Assembly: GCA_013368445.1 (NCBI GenBank)
Contig: JAACJO010000006.1
Span: 2,170,001-2,234,000, forward strand
Length of the DNA: 64,000 bases
Direction: 5' to 3'
From: Leucocoprinus leucothites
Taxonomy: Eukaryota > Basidiomycota > Agaricomycetes > Agaricales > Agaricaceae
Below are positions 10,087 through 20,936 of this stretch, piece after piece. The translations under genes and the position numbers were made by a program. Each line of letters begins with the position of its first letter. Within the stretch, counting starts at the first letter, position 1. A model generated the notes under the pieces. The model was given only the letters and a program-made list of their open reading frames with translations. It was not told the origin of the DNA and ran no database searches.

Positions 10087-12139
10087 ATGAGGTTAACCCC
10101 GATTATTCTTTTGGCCCTTTTCGAGTATTCCTTTGCGCAGGGTGTTCGTCACGACAAGAGAGTCTTCGAGAAGGACCCGACCTGCGAAGCCATTGAACAA
10201 GGACTTTCTTCCTCAAGCAAGGTTTACTACCCGGGTAAGAACCTACCGCAAACACTGATACAGCTCATCATGAGATGCTCACGGCTGGTATAGTGCTAAA
10301 CCCCATCCCATACAACAGGGGAATCGGCCATTGGGCTTCATCGAGCACACAAAAGGCTAAGTGCGTGGTAGAGCCTGGCACTGTCACAGATGTTGCGAAG
10401 ACTGTCCGTAAATTATTATTTTTGTTTTATTCTTACAAGTTCCCTAATAAACATTTAATTAGGTCCAAGTCTTGGGCTCAACGCGCACTCCCTTCGCGGT
10501 GAGCTAATTATATTTCGTGTTATTTACCCAAGTCCTGCTAATGCCTGCTCATTTCAGGTGAAGGGTGGCGGTCACGCATCTAACCCAGGATTCTCATCAA
10601 CTACTGGCGTACATATTGCGATGTCGCGATTTGGAGAAGTGACTTATAACGAAACGGATCAGACCGTCGTTATCGGCGCCGGTTTGATTTGGGATGACGT
10701 ATATGCAGGACTAGCACCACACGGTCGCGGTGTGCTTGGTGGGCGTGTGACTGGCGTAGGTGTGGCTGGTTTTATTCTGGGAGGAGGTATGTGTGGTTGT
10801 AGTGGCCTTGGCGCAAAATATCGTGGCATCTGAACCATCTAATAAGGATACTCTTGGAAAACAAACCAATATGGCATGACTATCGACTCCGTTGTTGCTT
10901 TTGAACTTGTAAAGCCAGACGGGAGTATTCTCCAAGTAACCAACGAGAATCAGCCAGATTTGTTCTTCGGCTTGAAGGTAGGCTTATTTCTCCCCTCCTA
11001 CTCGCACGAATCACTGACAAAATCATTCAGGGAGGCTTTAATAACTTTGTAAGTCCCACGCCGGGGAATCGTAATATATATATTCTAAGCTTGTCCAGGG
11101 CATTGTCACTAGGTTTACTCTCCAAACCTTCCCTCAAACACAAGTCTGGGTATATTTAAACTTTAAGTCCGGTTGTTACGTGAGACTAACTCGAGGAGTA
11201 ATAGGGGGGTTTGATCACGGTCACTGCACCATTCATTGACCAGATATCGGCTGCCACCGCAGACTTTGCTGCAAATGTAACGGATCCTAAAGCCAGTATA
11301 ATTACGACGTATAATTTTCTTCTCGGAGAGGTCAGTGTCTCAGCTCCTAACGACACATGAAAGCTGAGTCTTGATTTCCGATAGCCCGGAATCTCTCAAT
11401 TGCTCTTCTATGATGGACCGACTCCACCCCCTGGGATTTTTGATAATTTCATGAAGGTCCCCTTCTTCACGAGAGATATCAAAACACGAGATCTCCTCTC
11501 CTTGGTGAAAGCCTCACCTGCCAATGCTACTGCCAATCAGCGGTGAGTCACTCACTGGCAGCGATGTTGATGACGCCGTAACGAACAATTGATCAAACTT
11601 CTTCCCAGTGCAATCTTCCACACTGTATCGGTCCTTGATTATTCAAGGTCACTTCTCGACGCCGTGCATAACGAAACGAAGGTGAGCCTTCTACCCTTAT
11701 GGCCATCCGTCTTGCTCATGCAAGCCATTAGTTCTGGGGCTTGCGCTTGACTAACTTACTGACACTCGATACCGGCACCTTCATATCTTATGATGTCGAG
11801 CCTTTCCTTCCAAGTATCCTCTCACACAACGTCACTCCCTCTGCCTTCCCTCCTATACGCTCCACCCGCTTCTCACCTTTCAACATTTACTATGCATGGC
11901 TCTTGGAAGCAAACGACGATACATTCCACGACACAATTAAGCAAAGTGCCGACCGCCTTCGTTCGCTTGCAGCTGCCGAGGGCCAAGACTTAAGCAATGC
12001 TGCATTATATCCTAATTATGCTATTTTTGATACCCCTATGCAACAGTTATATGGGAACAATCTTCCTACCTTGCAGGCCTTGAAGAAGCTTCACGACCCT
12101 GATAATGTCATGGAACTCACAGGAGGGTGGAAATTTTGA
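10087..12139 (+). CDS. Secreted BBE-like FAD-linked oxidase, 11 exons
   Basis: Predicted exons: 10087-10234, 10294-10403, 10463-10498, 10558-10786, 10847-10977, 11031-11048, 11099-11149, 11205-11330, 11385-11542, 11609-11681 and 11732-12139 (495 aa). A signal peptide covers about residues 1-18. The PCMH-type FAD-binding domain shows CVVEPGT, VLGSTRTPFAVKGGGH, the GAGLIWDDVY region, VTGVGVAGFILGGG and YSWKTNQYG. His104 in KGGGH is at the place where this family binds FAD covalently. The C-terminus has the BBE-type YGNNL segment and a closing DPDNVM. Such enzymes oxidise alcohols, sugars or secondary metabolites outside the cell or in the secretory path; the substrate here is unknown. Exon 6 is only 18 nt. 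The donor at 10404 (GTCCGT) and the first acceptor (10293) are the weakest boundaries. Confidence 0.88.
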
Positions 12140-12870
12140 TAAATTTGTAATAATCTTCGTGTTATAAGTGCTCCATATAGATAGGTCCTCTCACATATAT
12201 ACCAATTGCCAGCCTGCGTGTTTTTAGGCAGAGAACGAGACGTCGGATTGTCTGATTGTCTGTTGGTTTGATTCAGCTTGTCACGAGCCCGCGTTCTAAG
12301 GAAGCATCAACATTCGTAACTGCTAATAAGCAACCTGGAATTGATATTGGAGATACTCGGGCACAGAACGTGATTGATGCATACTTCAGAAGCAGCCGCT
12401 GACAACTTGAGAATGGATAGGCTGTGCGCTCTAATAATTCCTCCCTCTCTTTCAAGGCTAGTCAGTGACCATGTTCGAGAGTCTGCAGCAATAGTCACTG
12501 TGAACCAATGGGCTCAACCAACCTCAAAGCTAGAGAACTTGTCTAATCCCTTGACTACGACAGGTTAGTGGGACCTCGGTCGATCAATGGTTGACAGGCC
12601 GAAGTCAGTGGCTAAAAATACCCTGAAAGCTGAATTCGATAAATGATGCAGTATAAGACATCAGTCACAGGTATTTCAGTATCCTACTCGGCGGTTGATA
12701 GCGTTTCACGATATAAAGTTGCGGTTCATTTCTTCGGTTATCGCTCGCGCCTTCTTAAATCTCCTCTTTGTTGAGGTATCGCTTCCTCCGTTCACTTCGA
12801 CTGTGAAAGGGACTCACGCCAAGCGTTTTGTTGTAAACCTGAGGCGTTCCTCAAAGTAACAGCAACTGCC
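12140..12870. other. Intergenic interval with TATA box at 12712
   Basis: No gene. TATAAAG at 12712-12718 precedes a CT-rich leader and the start codon at 12871, and probably belongs to the membrane-protein gene. Confidence 0.5.
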
Positions 12871-14153
12871 ATGGTTTCAGTTCCACCTGGAGTCGATATA
12901 AGGCTTGAAAGGGCAGGATTTGATGGGGTTATCATTTCAATTCTTGCTTATGGTGAGTACGCGAGTCATATAGATTTTAAGGATATCCCTTGAATTCAAA
13001 GTATAGGTGCTCTTTTAATGCTCTACATTCAATTGCTACGTGTCCTGCTTACACGGCCAAAACGTGGCAAGGTGTTCTGGGCAATATCGGCCTACTCGGC
13101 TCTTCTGTTCACTTTTGGATCTATTGCAGCTGGAGGAAAGATTAAAATCGCCGAATACGTCTATGTTAGCTCGCGGTTTACCGAAGGCTTCAATTCCACA
13201 AACATAGACACGTGGGTCCCGAGTCATGTCTATCAGGAGAGCGTACGATCATCAATGAATGTAATGAGTCGAGTATGGTAAGAGTGATCCATTTTGGCAT
13301 TGTTGTATGATATTTTACGATTACCAGCACCACACTGACTCCGTGGATCGGCGACGCATTCATGGTAAGATTGACTCTCCCTGGATACAATGTCAGTCTG
13401 AGTCTTCGCTATAGATATATCGCTTGATGGTCATCTGGAGCTATCAATGGTGGCTGCTGCTCCTCCCTGTCCCTCTTTATATCTCGCATGTTGGTCAGTA
13501 CATTATGATATATCACGAGAGGGCTTCATTTCTCAAGCTCGTCTAGGGATGGCAATTCCCCTCTTAATTACCGAGACTCGACCTGGCGATATATTTTGGG
13601 AAGAAAAGTCCCGGCTCTATGGCATCATCTTCCATACGCTCTGCGTTTCCCTCAATCTCCTTATTTCACTACTCATCACAGCAAAATTGTTGACGATGCG
13701 TAAAAAACTGGAGATTGCTCTTGGAAAGCTGGGCGCATCTTTCTACACGTCATGGTTTACCATATTAGTTGAGAGCGGGGGATTTGCTACTCTTTGGGGT
13801 ATCATTTATCTGGCTACCCTCGCTCAGAACCATTGGAGTCAGAATGATTTTCTACAGCCTTATTATTATGTCATCGTAAGTGCTTTATATCCCCCATAAC
13901 CGATAAACCAGACTCAGATACTATGGTACAATAGGCTCTCACAAGGATGATCATTGTTCTCAGAATGGCTCAAAACCAAGCCTGGTGTCGAGACACAGTA
14001 TCGGCGGCGAATATGGGAGTTATGGACTGGGAAGTCTCGTCCGCACACACCATGCCAGTCGATGTTCCACCATCGGACATTGGTAAAGATGGTATGAAAC
14101 AACTCAAGTCTCCCGTCTCTTCGGGTACTTCGATGCATACACTAGGGCAATAG
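12871..14153 (+). CDS. Multi-pass membrane protein, 338 aa, 6 exons
   Basis: Predicted exons: 12871-12952, 13007-13277, 13328-13364, 13415-13493, 13547-13875 and 13935-14153. About seven hydrophobic helices are visible. The first begins near residue 19; others start near 52, 118, 138, 180, 222 and 255. A cytosolic-type Ser/Thr-rich tail of about 70 residues follows. This pattern (short N-terminus, seven helices, charged or aromatic loops) is typical of a large basidiomycete family of unknown function that resembles receptors in topology. It has exactly the same predicted length as the gene at 56159, but motif similarity between them is low by eye. The acceptor of intron 4 could be at 13537 instead of 13546; both keep the frame. 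Confidence 0.75.
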
Positions 14154-14801
14154 AACCCTCTACCACATTGCAACCAGCCATATTGAATATGGAATGTATT
14201 ATTGTTCTCATATAGCAAATTCGGTCCTAACTTGTAGGTTTGGAGGATGCTTATTGACAAGAGAGAAACAAAGGAAGTATTTAAGAATATCGTTACATCT
14301 TGACCCAGATTTATAATTTCGAACAATCTCATGATACTGTGCCAGTATCCCTGATGTATTTAAAAGAGCTGGATCGGGTTTAAGTATGTAGACAGCTGAG
14401 TGGTATCATAATCGCATACCAAGTTCGATGTGATAGACATGTGTCTGAGTCTGTGGCTGTGTTGGGTATTGGCGTGGTAGTGGTGTTGATAGACGATGGC
14501 TGAAATGGGGTGGGAATGCTAGTTCCAAGCTTCTTCGTCCCTATCAATGACCATCACCGCCGGATGCTTGCTGCTACTCCTGAATTTGACGAGGACATTT
14601 TTGGCGCCGGAATAAATATGTGGAAGTCCCGTTTACGGCACCAGCGCGGTCCTGGTATAAATATTGTGCAGCGATAGCATGGCCTGGGCTTTCCTCAAAG
14701 GGGTAGAACAGGGGGGGCGGGAGATGCGAAGTAGGTGCACAGGCAAGTGTTATGCGAGTAACAGAGTGTGACTGAAAGGAAGACTGACTCATTAAGACTC
14801 T
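14154..14801. other. Intergenic interval between convergent genes
   Basis: Contains the 3' regions of two convergent genes (ending at 14153 and 14802). No further gene seen. Confidence 0.5.
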
Positions 14802-15335
14802 TCAGCGCCGTACATCGAGCCACCAAGAATCAGGGTCGTGGAATGTCAGGCCTTTCCAAACGGTGTGACCGTTCAAATAACGTAAAACCCATTGTCGCAA
14901 CTGATGCTCGTCGACATCAGGGACGGGTAGGGGACGAGCATGTGGATGGAATAGGAGCGGCTGGGGAGTGGGTTGGTAGTGTTCCCGTGCCGCGGCCCTA
15001 ATGGCCAGGTAGACATGCCAAAGCACATCGCCAATCGTCACGTAAGGCTCTTTTATGATGACGATTGGACGATCTCTCGTCGGTTCTGACCAAATTGTCA
15101 GAGACGAGGTGCATGGGGAGGTTGCTGGCCGATTTTGCCAGACCTCGCCGTATGGGAGAACCATATGTGCGGCTGCTGTCGATGGGTGCTCAGAGACTGA
15201 CCAAGTAATCACGACCCCGCTCTGGAGGCGCTGTAATACAGGATCGATGACTGGGGGATGTGCAAATGGTTGTGGTAAGGGAACGGGCGCGTAGGGAGGC
15301 CGAGTGCGATGCATTTGGGGTAGCTGGTAAGTCAT
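14802..15335 (-). CDS. DUF6699 protein, 177 aa (array member 2, type A, shortened)
   Basis: Single exon from ATG at 15335. The N-terminal 35 residues are Pro-rich. The rest follows the DUF6699 layout: DPVLQRL, SLTIWSEP, then YVTIGDVLWHVYLAIR, and an end with VWKGLTFH that matches the FRGL/FMGL end of other members. The usual GVRRVDFL element is replaced by RQWVLRYLNG, so this copy is more diverged and may be losing constraint. It is convergent with the membrane-protein gene. Intact frame and a good start argue it is still a gene. Confidence 0.7.
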   Translation of the reverse strand: MTYQLPQMHRTRPPYAPVPLPQPFAHPPVIDPVLQRLQSGVVITWSVSEHPSTAAAHMVLPYGEVWQNRPATSPCTSSLTIWSEPTRDRPIVIIKEPYVTIGDVLWHVYLAIRAAAREHYQPTPQPLLFHPHARPLPVPDVDEHQLRQWVLRYLNGHTVWKGLTFHDPDSWWLDVRR

Positions 15336-17311
15336 TTAGGTGCAGCGCGGGATAAGTATTAACCACGTCTATAGCCCTCGTATAAGAATGGGTGGCTCGG
15401 TCAATGCCGAACCTATTCATCATGCATTATGACTCGGTGCCGAGTCACTGCGGATCCGGAGTCGCTTTCCCATCAGTGTAATGACTACGACTTAGAATAC
15501 AACAAGTAGAAAAAAACTGCGACTAAACGTAGTATACGAGGTGCATATGTATCCACATGTATCTTATCTACCTCGGTGACGTGCTTGTAAGTGTAGCTGG
15601 ATTTCCTCAAAAATAAGGGATCACAATTTGTTGATGACTAGGCGACTGATATCAGGAAGTCTCGTAGCTATTCTATCCAGCAAGTCTTATTGACATTCCA
15701 TTTTCTGCGCAGCAAGGGTTGCGGAGGAGACATCAATTTTAGGCCTTCACTGATCCCCTGCTCTCTCACCTGATCAGCCGACGGTATTCTCAGCCCATCG
15801 ATATATCTCGTTTATTCCCTAAAAGGAATTAATATGGCCTTAATAAGTACAAGAATACTCATGATTGGTCTGCATAGTATATGAAAGAAGCTTTTGTTCA
15901 ATCTCAGACTCGGTCCATGGTGTAATATTCCCTTGAAGACACTACTAATTACCTGCGAGGCTGTCGGGGGAGGGTAATGCGCATGTCGATGTCGACTACT
16001 TCTCTCCGAGGAGACAATATAGCTTTTCTTGGATCAGTTCGTCTGTAAAGCGGGGGTTGATCACCACTGGTATCCGTTATCTCCATCACTGTACCCTCAG
16101 GAGGAGTGGTATAGCTTCTTTGCCACGTGGGGAAATCGGAGACTCCCGAAAAGTGTATAAGTCAAATACTTCTTTGAGCGGTTGCATGCGGTTTCCTTGA
16201 CAGCGGGTAGGCAGTGCTGCTAGTGACTGTTTTTTCCGCTGTTTTGAAGACTCGAATGGCATCTGTTTATAGGCTGAGTGGACCAGGAGATTAGAGATTC
16301 TTTTGATGCACCAAAAAACGCTCGCTTTAAGGCATTATCAAAATGGCTCGGAACCCTCATCAAAAGCACTCGGGGATAGATGAACAATGTCAGGACATCG
16401 TATAAATTTGCAAACTCATCCTAGTTCTTCTGTTCATGGACTCCGCAAAAATACAACCCAAACTCAGTTGAAGGAAACAGACAACTCTTTCTCTCCTCGG
16501 GGACGGTTCAGAGATCCGAATTTCGAGTGTCCCTTTCTTCAGAAGACTCACCTGGCAGGCGTAGCTGACAACGTCGTGAGAGCAAAAGATGCATCTTTCT
16601 AAGGGTCTGGAATCCTCTTTTAACGCGAATGCTCATTCGCTGGAGGCCTGCTTTCTCCGACCATGTTGGAATTAAACCTAAGTTCAATCCTCTTCGGTGT
16701 ATTCGTCGGCCTTCGTTTATGGTCTGAATATATCATGTATCATGATGGAGCATGTGGTACGAGACCTATCATAGTGCTGTCTCCGACGGCTTTGATCTCC
16801 CCCGATGCTTGGGGCACTTACAACTTCCTGATGATGAATAGAGTGTAGATGGTCGGATAAACATGTGACTAACAATCCTGGGTATCACGGTTCCTGTTCT
16901 AGTAAATGGCTCTACCTCTTAAATTTAAAAAAGAGTCCAAAGGAAGTTACTAATCTTATCGAATGGAAGTCGTGTTCAAGTGTTATGGTGTGGCAGATGA
17001 TCAACAACCCTGGATTCAAATAACGCCACCATGCTCATAAATTTAATTAACCGACTCGGAAATCGCCGTATTGTGTCCTCCAGGGCTTCGCTCGGCCATG
17101 AATCTGGAACGATACCTAGTGTGAGTTCTCACCATCTAATCAACCTGACAGCCATTTCCGGTGTCTCGTCGATGCTCTCGTCACAACCAAGTCGAAGAAT
17201 TAGCTTCGTAATCTCGTGGACGACCGTAAATAATTATAACCAAACCTTGATTTTAAACTTTACCATTTTCTATACAATAAGTGAGAAGGTCCGGGTCAGA
17301 TGAGACGCTCA
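15336..17311. other. Gene-poor interval
   Basis: No supported gene. Short ORFs at 16387-16602, 16663-16848 and 17031-17303 lack splice context and recognisable motifs. Confidence 0.5.
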
Positions 17312-18035
17312 CTAAGCGAACATTGGAGCATTGGAAGTACAGATATCTACCGGAGAACAGACATGCATAATGCTAATACCACTTTGCGAACAGCCTTCGA
17401 ATCCCCACACTTGATCATTCCCTAATAGAAGATCGTAGCCTGCTGGGCCACCGACCCCCGAATATGAAGTGTTTCGTAGAAGAAATCGTTGCCAGCTTGT
17501 CACCGAGTCTCTCGGTGGCACTGACGCATTTCTGCGGAAGAATGCATTTTTAACCAGCGTTTGTAACTCCTGGGGTAGTGGGGCGAATGTCGCATCATAA
17601 TCAATTGGTTTCTTGATCATGGTGTGAAGGTATAGGTACGTGTCAAGCGCGGTAATGTCCCCACCAGAGGCATGTGAGAGGTCTAGGATCCCGATGTGAG
17701 CGAATGGTGTATGAATATGGACAGGAGTTTTAAGCCTAATTGTAGACAATCTCAGTTGACGAGGAAACGTTGCATCCGCTGAGATTTGCAATGGGTACAA
17801 GTCGTTAGCGAAACTGTTTGTCGTGGTGGGTCGGTCGGGCGGAAGAGGGATGGTCGCAACACGAGGAGCATAATGACCCTAGACGTGGTAGAACAGCGGA
17901 TGAGTCTCCAGTCACTATCGATCGGTGCCACATACCACAGGGAGCTGATTATCCTTAAGTGACTAGCAACAAAATGAAAATTGTAGAGAAGCGTACCAGA
18001 GACAGACTCTCAAGTTCAAGGTCGGTCCGATTCAT
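17312..18035 (-). CDS. DUF6699-like protein (array member 3, type B), 3 exons
   Basis: Predicted exons on the minus strand: 18035-17997, 17953-17936 (18 nt) and 17878-17312, giving 207 aa. The last exon is well supported; the two small first exons rest on GTACGC/GTATGT donors, TTAAG/TCTAG acceptors and frame. The domain shows TPVHIHTPFAHIG, ITALDTYLYLH, TFAPLPQELQTLVKNAF and GYDLLLGNDQVWGFEGC. These align one for one with members at 20310 and 26687, and their order parallels VTVxDVL, AYxxR and RxDFL in the type A members. No membrane segment or signal peptide. Function unknown. The first intron is only 43 nt. Confidence 0.68.
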
Positions 18036-20309
18036 TGCACGAGGAGGACCTTGCAAGCACGAGGTTCGCTCAAGGGGTGTCTTGAAATCTCAAAGGTCAG
18101 CAGGAACGTCGAGTGAAGCAAGGGAGATATTCACATATTCGAATCGATGAATAATCATGGGGAATGGTGAGATATTCATTAGGGAATTGGGAACAAGTCT
18201 TATATACCGCAGGCTGCGGTCCGATAGCTAAAGGCTCCCTTGATGGACGTCACTAGTCCCCGATAGAGGTTGCGTTTGAGTATTTCCATTTGTGACTACA
18301 AGGTCAATCAAACGACGAATCGATCACTGGGCAGTGTTACGAACTTGTCCTGATATTCGAACAATAAATAAACATCGCATGGTATTTTTCAGAGACGGCC
18401 AATATGTTGGGCATGCAGCTCTTCCAACGCTGTATGAGGTGGCAAAGGGGTTTGGGCACTTTATATGAGATGGAGGGGCTGTAAAATGGCAGGGCATAGT
18501 TCATATGAGTGGCCAGTCGAGAGCGAGACTTGAAGCTTGGAAGGTGAGGCTATGAACCTCTGTGAGGAGCACAATGTGCATCAACGAGCTCTTTCGCTAA
18601 GCCACTTTGAGAACACCTATAAATTGGGCACTGGTTAATGCGGATCCCTATGAGAATATATCCGGTTGAGGAGCTGTTGACTTACGATCAGGCCTTATCG
18701 GGTCTGCGCCTTCGCCGACGGCAAACAGTGAATTTCTCACCCTATGTATAGAGCAAGTCAAGATTGCTTATGAATTGATAGAATGTGGGGACACCCGGTG
18801 AGTAAATAGCTGGTCTGGGTGATTTTTCATGCGAGGTGATAATGGAGATTGCATGGTTGACGTCCTGGGGACACAGATATAGTTGTGGTGCGGAGAGCCC
18901 TGAGTTGATCGCCACGACGTGGACAAAAAAACAAGGCAAGTTTGATAGAAGAGCATCAAGATTGAGCTAATCGGTTTTCCGGTGATCTTGGAAGTAAAAC
19001 ATCGTCGGAGGCGGAAGAATGGCATGGATAGATAGATGGCTGATGATGTAGTGTGCGAATTATGTGTCCTAAGTATCGATATATAGACTCTGTGGTCGAG
19101 GATTCATTTTTAGAGGATCGGGATGCTCTGTCTTTGGACGTACATTGTTTCATCCAAACGAATCAATCCTTATATCCATGTTTCCATCATTTTGAGGTGT
19201 ACGATGGCTTGCAGATGCGAAAGTGCGGCATCGGAAGCTTATAATCAGCCACACTCAAAAGTAGCCTGGGACAGGTTGACATATTGGGCATGCGACAGTC
19301 GGTTCGGCGATCAGCCACATGATGGATGTTGGACAAGGAAGGAGCGGAATCTGCTCCCTCGGAGGGAGGGAAAGGTCTCAAACGGCTCAAGGGCCGATAC
19401 TTCTCTGTGTTTCCCCAAATTCTCAAAGGCGAATTCCTGCTGGGCTGGGTGAGCACTCATCAAAAATAATTGGAGAATGTAACAAACCTCAGCAAAAATC
19501 GGACGAGATATGTTTCATGTATTTAAAGTAGCTGCAGAGGGCGAAAGGAGAAAACAACAGGGACGTGGAAGAGGCGGAATCAGTGATCGCGTTATTTCAG
19601 AGAATCTGCCCAAAGTAACAGCCATTCCAGTCATTGAAGCCTGGCTCGTGTGAGTTAAAAGATCCTGGGAATTACAAAGTCACGGGTCCGAGAACGGACA
19701 CTTCGATTCAAAGATTGCGGGATACAACAAAAATACTTGGAGGTTCTTGCCTGAAGGGGGACAGGCCTAGGCCAAATTGTTTCTTCCGGTTCCCATCGAT
19801 AATCAGGAAGTATATAATTATCATAGAGGTAAGACGGACGTATGAAACTCTATAGCAAAATCGAGCCGGAGAAACCTGGAAAGGCGATGAGTGCCTACCA
19901 CACATAAACAAGTCGCAGAGGTCAAGGGGGAAGAGTCGAGACACTGACGGTTAATGGAATAATAAGTTGGTCGTGATTACACAGCCACGCGCTGTGATAG
20001 AGCTGGAAATAGAAATGCTTTCGTTTTGTTGACGTCATGGCTAGGGGACTATCATTGGGTAGCCGCTTCAAGAGGCTGCTAAGGATCATCGTGACCGGGG
20101 ATCGTGGAAGGCCAGGTGAACGATAGATGTGAGCATTTGGAATGTTCTGAATTGGACGTCACAGGCCACGATTGTTCATGGTAGAGCTCTAGGTAAGTTG
20201 ATGGTCTGTCTGTCCGTAGCAAGGCGCTTCTGATAATTTCGAATAATACAACTATACATTTAATGCACATCTGACCGTAGGCGACACCTCAAGGCCTCAT
20301 CAGTCCATC
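18036..20309. other. Gene-poor interval
   Basis: Small ORFs on both strands, none with recognisable motifs or convincing splice structure. Spacer between two type B array members of the same orientation. Confidence 0.5.
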
Positions 20310-20936
20310 CTACGACGGTGGGCCGTCAAGGCGGCTTCCAGCAAGATGTATAACGCTATATCCTTTATATGAGCACGGCTCAAAACCCCACACCTCGTTG
20401 TTCCCTAGTAGCAGATCAATACCCAACGGCCCTCGCCCGTGTTGGATATGTACTCCCTTAGAGAAATGATCCCAGATCTCTCCGGCGTCATGATTTAGGT
20501 CCAGGGCTGTGGATCTATGACGATAAGCCCTATTGACTTTCGTCTGCATGGCCCGAGAGAGAGAGGTATATGTTGGTTTGAACTCAAGAGACCTTCCGGC
20601 CAGCTCCTGCAGGAATAAGAACAAATCTAGAGCCGGAATAATTTGTCCTGGAAAGCTTCCATGCACTGTCCCGATGTGAGCAGATGGCGTATGTATGTGG
20701 ACTGGTGAGCAGAGATCGATGTCCCAGAGGTTGATTTGCTGGTATAACGGCAAGATAGAACGAAAATCGAGGGGGAAAATCCCTTCTTCTTTGGGGTCGC
20801 TCTGGAGCAGTCCATGGTTCAGGATAGGAAGGTCAATCCCGAAAATCCGAGGGGTATTTGGAACATTCTACTGAACTGTCAATCCTCAGTGTTTCGGGAA
20901 TGAAACCTCAGCAGAGCTCACCAGCGTACCCCCCAT
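20310..20936 (-). CDS. DUF6699-like protein, 190 aa (array member 4, type B), tiny first exon
   Basis: Predicted exons on the minus strand: 20936-20922 (15 nt, MGGTL) and 20867-20310. Exon 2 opens with NVPNTPRIFGIDLP, which matches VPRTPRPRLLDLP at the same place in the gene at 26687. The core shows SPVHIHTPSAHIGT (HIHTP at 62-66), IPALDLFLFLQEL, LEFKPTYTSLS and GIDLLLGNNEVWGFEPC. No signal peptide or membrane segment. The start could lie elsewhere since the first exon is so short, but without it the long exon lacks an ATG near its start. Confidence 0.72.
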
